A stretch of 64,000 bases of DNA. Source: Bimastos eiseni. Taxonomy: Eukaryota > Annelida > Clitellata > Crassiclitellata > Lumbricidae. The translations under genes were made by a program, and so were the position numbers. Below are positions 47,031 to 64,000 of this stretch, piece after piece; within the stretch, counting starts at the first letter, position 1; each line of letters opens with the position of its first letter. Under the pieces are notes generated by a model. The model saw only the letters and a list, made by a program, of their open reading frames with translations. It was not told where the DNA came from and made no database searches. Location: assembly GCA_959347315.1 (NCBI GenBank), contig OY365813.1, forward strand, positions 17,329,081 through 17,393,080. The letters run 5' to 3'.

Positions 47031-48929
47031 GATCATTAAGCCTACATAGGCCTAGGCCTATTATGTGCGGAACGATTTAAAATGTAACTGTAGGCCTACA
47101 CAATTTTATATAGCGATCATTTGCTGCCTCGATCATGCACGTTTTTCAATAGGCTAATTTCATCGGGTGAGACCCTTCACCAACAATCGCTCGTTTGAAT
47201 AGGCGCCACCCCACCTAAAATCCTCCTGCGCAGAGCAGTACGTAGGCCTACGTGTGTTGTTGATTTTTTAACGACACCGTTCCATATCGAAGATGATTTG
47301 GTGTCGCCCTCCTCCTTTCTCCAGGCTTGGGACTGGCACCGTCAAAGTACAAACAGTGGCGGAGCTCTCTAGAGCCGAATTATAAATATACAGGGCCCAT
47401 ATGGTCTATCCGAAATAAGCCAGCATCGGGAAGTGGCACGAGATCCGCACGAGATCCTACACATGGGAATGCGGAACGCAACCTACGCTCAAACCAAAGT
47501 CACTGTGGCTAACTATGTCAGCAAACGAAACAGGAAGTGAGCGGCTGAAGATGACAGCGTGAAATGCCGTTGCGTAGAAATTGGAACTGATTAACACGGT
47601 GTGATGCAGGCGTTAAATGCATTGGAAATTGCTTCTAATAAATTATATGGGTCTAATATGGAGGCCTAAAGCATATTTGCAGTAAACACATTTAGCAGCG
47701 CACAATATATGGGTCTCACATTTGGTGCAAAATCCTCGTCACCCTCGTCACCAGCAAACACCGCAAACTCAAAACTGATACCAAAAAGAAATGCGGCTAA
47801 AAACCAGTGGTCAATGTGTAAATGCGAAGGTGGTGGAACTGTAGGACGAGCGTTTCTCCTACCCCACCCCTGCCTTCTATGGCGTTCCAGAAGAAACCGA
47901 TCGATGGTGACGCAGGAGAACCAAGGAACAAATATATGTTCAACATGAAATAGCTTGAACAGTTTTATAATTCATGCATGACAGTAGGTCTATAGAGGCG
48001 CTTAGTCATATTTAATTGACATGATCAAAATTAATAGGCAGATATAATGAGCACAGTTTCGGTTCCAGATCAATTGCCCCGTGATCAGACAAGTATAGAC
48101 AGACATGTCAATGTTTGCCCATAATATCCCTTAGATGTAGGCCTATAGACCTAGTGTCACTGTGTCAGAAGCAGTAATGTTCCTCAGTCTGAGACAGGAA
48201 TCAAATTAAACGAAGAGAAGGTGAATTATCTTCGATTTACTGACAGCGTTGGCCTCCTGTAGAGCTACTGTCCAGGATATAAACTAAAAAGTAAGACGAT
48301 TTTACCGATTGATCAACGCAGAGAAAACCAAACAATGGCGGTTGGAAAAACCAAACAGACAACCAGGCCCCTATAGCCAGTATGAGGCAAGACTAGGCAA
48401 GTGCCTCGGCATAACTCTCAAGACGAAGCAAGAGTCAGATGAGGCATGCCTCATCTTACTTCAACAGGAGATTAAGTAATCGTGTAAACGGTAACTGAAT
48501 ATTGTTTTATTATCTGACTTCTTCTAAAAGCGTCTGACTAAAATTAATCAGTATAATGTGCTATAGCCTCTGCTGACCTTTTATGTAGCATACGAAGACT
48601 ATAAAGTTTCAAATCCTCGTTTTGCTTTCTGTATATGTGGCTACCATTGAAAGTTATTAGGCGTAAACGATAATAACTATTGATCGGTGCTTAAATAAAT
48701 AATTCTTTACTCTAAATGCCTTTAAGAATAGCTTTGAACAAACAAAAAGAATAGAATTAGAACAATTCACTTTAGAACAAGAAAATGCTTCTATTGATTA
48801 AAGACCCCAAACGTCTTTCGATCAGGACATAATCTTCACACCGCATAGAAAGATCCTTCGTAAGTTATCAACCGTAACTTACAACGCAAGCAAATAGACA
48901 TTATACAAACGCTTGCGTGGATCGCTTGG

Positions 48930-49252
48930 CCTGTACATGCGTCTGTTCTCGTGTGCGTCTGTTGATGGGTTCATTGGGCGGTGCCTGCGTGTGTCTGTTG
49001 ATCGGTTGATGCGGCTGTGCGTGCGTGGGTCTGTTGAACGGTTGATGTGCGCGCGCGTGTCTGTTGATCGGTTGATGTGACTGTGCGCGCGTGGATCTGT
49101 TGATTGGTTTATTGAGCTGTGCGCGCGTGGGTCTGTTGATCGGTTGATGTGGCTGTGCGTGCGTGGGTCTGTTGAACGGTTGATGTGCGCGCGTGTGTCT
49201 GTTGATCGGTTGATGCGGCTGTGCGTGCGTGGGTCTGTTGCTCGGTTTCTTG
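48930..49252. repeat. GC-rich minisatellite, alternating about 32- and 36-bp units
   Basis: Unit GTCTGTTGATCGGTTGATGT followed by GGCTGTGCGTGCGTGG or GCGCGCGTGT. The minus strand is open for 145 codons purely because of the repeat (periodic HINRSTDPRTHS). Alternating purine-pyrimidine runs (GTGCGCGCGCGTGT) could adopt Z-DNA. It is not taken as a gene. Confidence 0.75.
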
Positions 49253-49884
49253 CGCCAATAATGAAAACATGTGTGATTGTGTGCCCCCTCGAGCCCATAA
49301 GTTGTAAAAAATGCACAGGTACGTGCTTCGGCCCGTCATAAGGTGCGAGGTCACTGAATACATCCCATAATTGCTCATAATTACTTTAACATGGTCATCT
49401 TTCGTAAGTGCAGAAACTATAGCTGCAGTCAAAACTTTGGAGCAAAGAGTAAAAACGTGGTGGAACTGCATGCTCGGAACGGCGTTCCGTCCGATATATT
49501 TGCTGAGATGCCGGAACACCGATCCGGCTCTCCAGAAGGTGCCGGAACGGCGTTCCGGTTCGTTGCGGCTTAAATTGACCACTGTCCAAAACTCACCAGC
49601 CCTAGCTGTTACCAGATCGCCCAAGCATCATCATGTTATTTCCATCCTCAGGGGCATAACTAGCTAAAACTGGATAAAAATGTTGACCCGTGGGCAAAAT
49701 CGATCAAATTCCGATGAGCTTTTCTAATTTTGGGGCGGGTTGCTTTCAGTGGGCCTACGCTTCTTCACGCCTTCATGCTTCAGCACCCTACGAAAATGTT
49801 CCGGTTGTGCCCCTGTCCATCCTCATTATGACTCCATGCACTGGCTGTAATGGCAGAGTGAATCCACTTCAAAGTCCTAGCTAT

Positions 49885-50110
49885 CAATAACCTACTCCTT
49901 GCAATTGCCTACTCCTGATATCTCGCGAACTCTTCACCGTCCAGCCAACCCATTCTTCGGCATCAGTAATTTTTGACTCCCAGTCACTGCCTATCTCGTT
50001 CTCCGGCCGAGTCATAACCCAACACTGCGCCACGTCACTTGACCGATCTGCCTCCTGAGTTCCGTGCTGTCTCGGTTCCTCCACCATCATCTGCCTAAGG
50101 CAGATCAAGA
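49885..50110 (+). mobile_element. LINE ORF2 3' fragment
   Basis: Nucleotides resemble the coding part of the inverted pair: CCTGAGTTCCGTGCTGTCTC and GGTTCCTCCACCATCATCTG match CTGAACTCCGTGCTTTCTC and GGTTCCTTCATCATTAATG there. Confidence 0.5.
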
Positions 50111-50544
50111 ACTCAAACTCATATCATAACATAATAAGGGTTTAAAGTGGTTCAGAAGCGTTTAGTCTGTATTAAAACCACTGGCACTGCATATATATAT
50201 ATATATATATATCCTTTGCTCCGTATCCAGCTCCGTTTCACTCTCTGTCTCTCTGTATATATCCGTCTGTCTCTATAGATGTCTGTCTTCCTGTCTATTT
50301 ATCTCTCTTCTAGATATCTCTGTCAGTCTGTCACTCTGTCTGTCTGTCTGTCTGTCTCTGTCTTTCTCTCTCTCGCTCACTCACTCGCTCACTCACTCAC
50401 TCACTCTGTCTAGCGTTCTGTCTGTCTGTCTATCTGTTTAACTACCTTATCATAACGTGCGATAGCGTGAGAAGTCTAGTTCGATGTTGACAAGTCTTAG
50501 ATCCTACAGTTCTGTTGATGTTGACGCTTCCTTTCTCTGGGGCC

Positions 50545-50665
50545 TACACCATGATCGTAATCATAATCGTAATCTCCAAATTTCTAAAGCGCCACTTGAA
50601 AGCTAAGCGCAGAGCACCAGCTTGTTCACGAGTGTTGCGTCAATCAAAGGGGTTGTCCAATGGAT
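50545..50665 (-). mobile_element. LINE 3' UTR fragment
   Basis: GTAATCGTAATCTCCAA-type start, AAAGCGCCACTTGAAAGC, AGAGCACCAGC and AAAGGGGTTGTCCAA match the minus-strand element at 46235-46625. It ends about 90 bases before the first synaptotagmin coding ATG, so it may contribute to the 5' UTR or promoter. Confidence 0.55.
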
Positions 50666-50755
50666 TATCTGTGGGAGGATAAGAATAAGTCTTGCGTAAT
50701 GTCTCTTTTCTACAGGATCTGCATTTATCATACATTACATATCGTTCGTGAAAGC

Positions 50756-62357
<11,602 letters not shown>

Positions 62358-64000
62358 TGCACCTCACTGATACCAACCCTCACATAATATTCCCTCCTTT
62401 TTACGTTGCCCTTACCTTATTGCACACCTCTCCTTCGTTAAATACCTTCTTCCATGGTCGTGTCCACTTTCTTTTTGTTTATTCTTTTTCTTATTCTTTC
62501 TGTTGCTCCTTCGTAATTGTTCGTTCATTTCCATCTCAGTCTCTCTGTCGCTCTTTGTCTCTGTCTGTCTGTCTGTCTCTATTCATCTCTACCTGTCTAA
62601 TTCTTAGCACATATTACCTGATAAGAAGGCGCATGCCTTTACTTTCTGAGTCCATAATAACTATATGATTGTCTATTGTTGACTTAATTTAGAGAAATGT
62701 CTGTGAATTTAATGCATCATGGCTTTCAATATAGTTAGGAAAAATATCAAGAGTCCATTGCTAGTCCAATATAAATGGTCTATGCATCATGAATATTGTA
62801 TATATATATATTCTATATATACTATATATATACTATACACATGCATATATGTATATATATATAATATTCTGTATATATATATAGGATGATGTTTATTATA
62901 GTCCATAATGATTATTGTTATCCAAGGTCATTTGTTTGTCTCATATTAATGAACAGATATACATCTCTTTTCTGATAGTTAGCCAGAATTGAGTCTTCTG
63001 GCACTATAGTTGATACTAGTCAGTATTCTACCTTCATTGCTTATATGTAAAGCTTATATATGTATATATATATTATATATTTATTATAATATATATACAG
63101 GTGTTTGGGGTGTGTGTACATAGATAAATGTGTATATATATATATACATACGTGTGTGTTAATGTCCCTATAATCGTTCCCTTCCCACTGCATATTCTGA
63201 ATATTGTTGCTGTCCTTTTATTGTTAATTATACTGCAGCAGTCTGGTTGAAAATCTCGGTGTAGTAGCGCAAATGGAAATTGTAAATAGATCAGTTAAAC
63301 CTGAACTGTGGGGCAGACCAATGACACTAGTTCAGACAATGCATACTTTATTTGCTTGTTTTTTTTGTCTTATCCGTTATCCGTGCCTCGATCAGTCGAA
63401 ACTCCAACGCACCATATGCAAGGGTTTTGGATAGAGTAAGGGTTAGGCCCCTTCATGCACCTTGGCCGCTGATGATTATCATGGCACCTGAAGAGAGTGT
63501 AAATTTACATGGTTCTTACGTAGGTATAATCTGTGCAAGGCGTTTGCTTGAGGCAAAGAGGCACATGGTCGTGAACCCAACTAGAAAAAGCGAGATGCAT
63601 AGCCTATGGTCCTAAATATGACCATAAAGACAACAATTTTGTGCATATCATTGGTCTGGAAGGATTAAAAGAATGAGAAGACAAAAGTCCGAAAGAATTT
63701 TATATTACGTGGGTGGAAGGGAGGAGGCAAATTCGTGAACTTTGCGGCGGCCGAGAACAGACAATTAATGGTCATCAAGGGACACTTTAGAGACTTGATC
63801 GCTGAATTGGGTCAAGACTGGTGGCGACATGAAGCGAATGCTTAATTGCTGACTACAGAATAAGCCAATCAGTTTACAGAATGTGTGCAACGTAGGCCTA
63901 CGCAATGTTATTAAGACGCCATCAACGACCACTAGAAAGAGGCACTCTGTGCCACAGTCTGTGGGCGATGTGTCGACAAGATCAAGGTCCACGGAACTGA
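62358..64000. other. 3' flank of the synaptotagmin gene
   Basis: AT-rich with a CTGTCTGTCT tract (62530-62600) and several TATATA tracts (62795-62885, 63055-63150). No canonical AATAAA was spotted soon after the stop, so the mRNA end is undetermined. No further gene is supported up to the window edge. Confidence 0.5.

Larger units (their letters stand above)
44761..50755. other. COG3-synaptotagmin intergenic region
   Basis: Apart from the LINE fragments, the minisatellite and the CpG-richer stretch near 45900, I see no supported gene. A CTGTCTGT/CTCACTCA microsatellite lies at 50230-50440. GGAACGGCGTTCC palindromes occur at 49478 and 49546. Short frames at 47327-47512 and 47709-47948 lack any recognisable content. 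Confidence 0.5.

Noticed and set aside
48879..49624. Minus-strand frames of 145 and 171 codons
   Set aside because: Coding appearance comes from the minisatellite (periodic HINRSTDPRTHS); no start context, splice sites or family match.
63765..63992. 75-codon minus-strand frame at the right edge
   Set aside because: No recognisable motif, no splice context; could be repeat sequence. Not enough to call.

Overview
The window is intron-rich, AT-rich animal DNA. Three protein-coding genes could be rebuilt exon by exon from reading frame, splice sites and recalled family sequences. All are animal genes: an axonemal dynein heavy chain, a Golgi tethering subunit and a synaptotagmin. Introns are about 0.3 to 4.3 kb and full of SINE, LINE-tail and MITE debris, and the motif AGGCCTA recurs in the right half. 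This points to a ciliated, probably marine invertebrate with a nervous system. I cannot name the phylum; a deuterostome such as an echinoderm is only a guess.

Layout. (1) 370-21713, minus strand: 5' part of a DNAH2-type inner-arm dynein heavy chain, 23 coding exons, 1347 codons, running off the left edge before the motor domain. (2) 21714-22816: a 1.1 kb head-to-head interval, presumably holding both promoters, with a 323 bp inverted-repeat element whose core is full of TTAGGG-like repeats. (3) 22817-42386, plus strand: complete COG3, 22 coding exons, 866 residues, plus a candidate 36-nt in-frame cassette exon. Its 3' UTR probably reaches about 44760. (4) 44761-50755: repeat-dominated intergenic DNA with a possible upstream untranslated exon for the next gene. 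(5) 50756-62357, plus strand: a synaptotagmin-7-like gene, 6 coding exons, 402 residues, two C2 domains. No transmembrane segment is visible; instead there are two N-terminal cysteine clusters. (6) 62358-64000: its 3' flank.

The genes do not form a pathway: one builds cilia, one serves retrograde Golgi traffic, one senses calcium in membrane fusion. Only DNAH2 and COG3 share a control region. No bacterial genes, CRISPR array, rRNA or true tRNA gene was seen. tRNA-like sequences here are heads of SINEs. The most useful leads are the TM-less synaptotagmin N terminus, a GC-AG intron in DNAH2, the COG3 microexon, the element in the shared promoter, and several uncatalogued inverted-repeat and tandem-repeat families.
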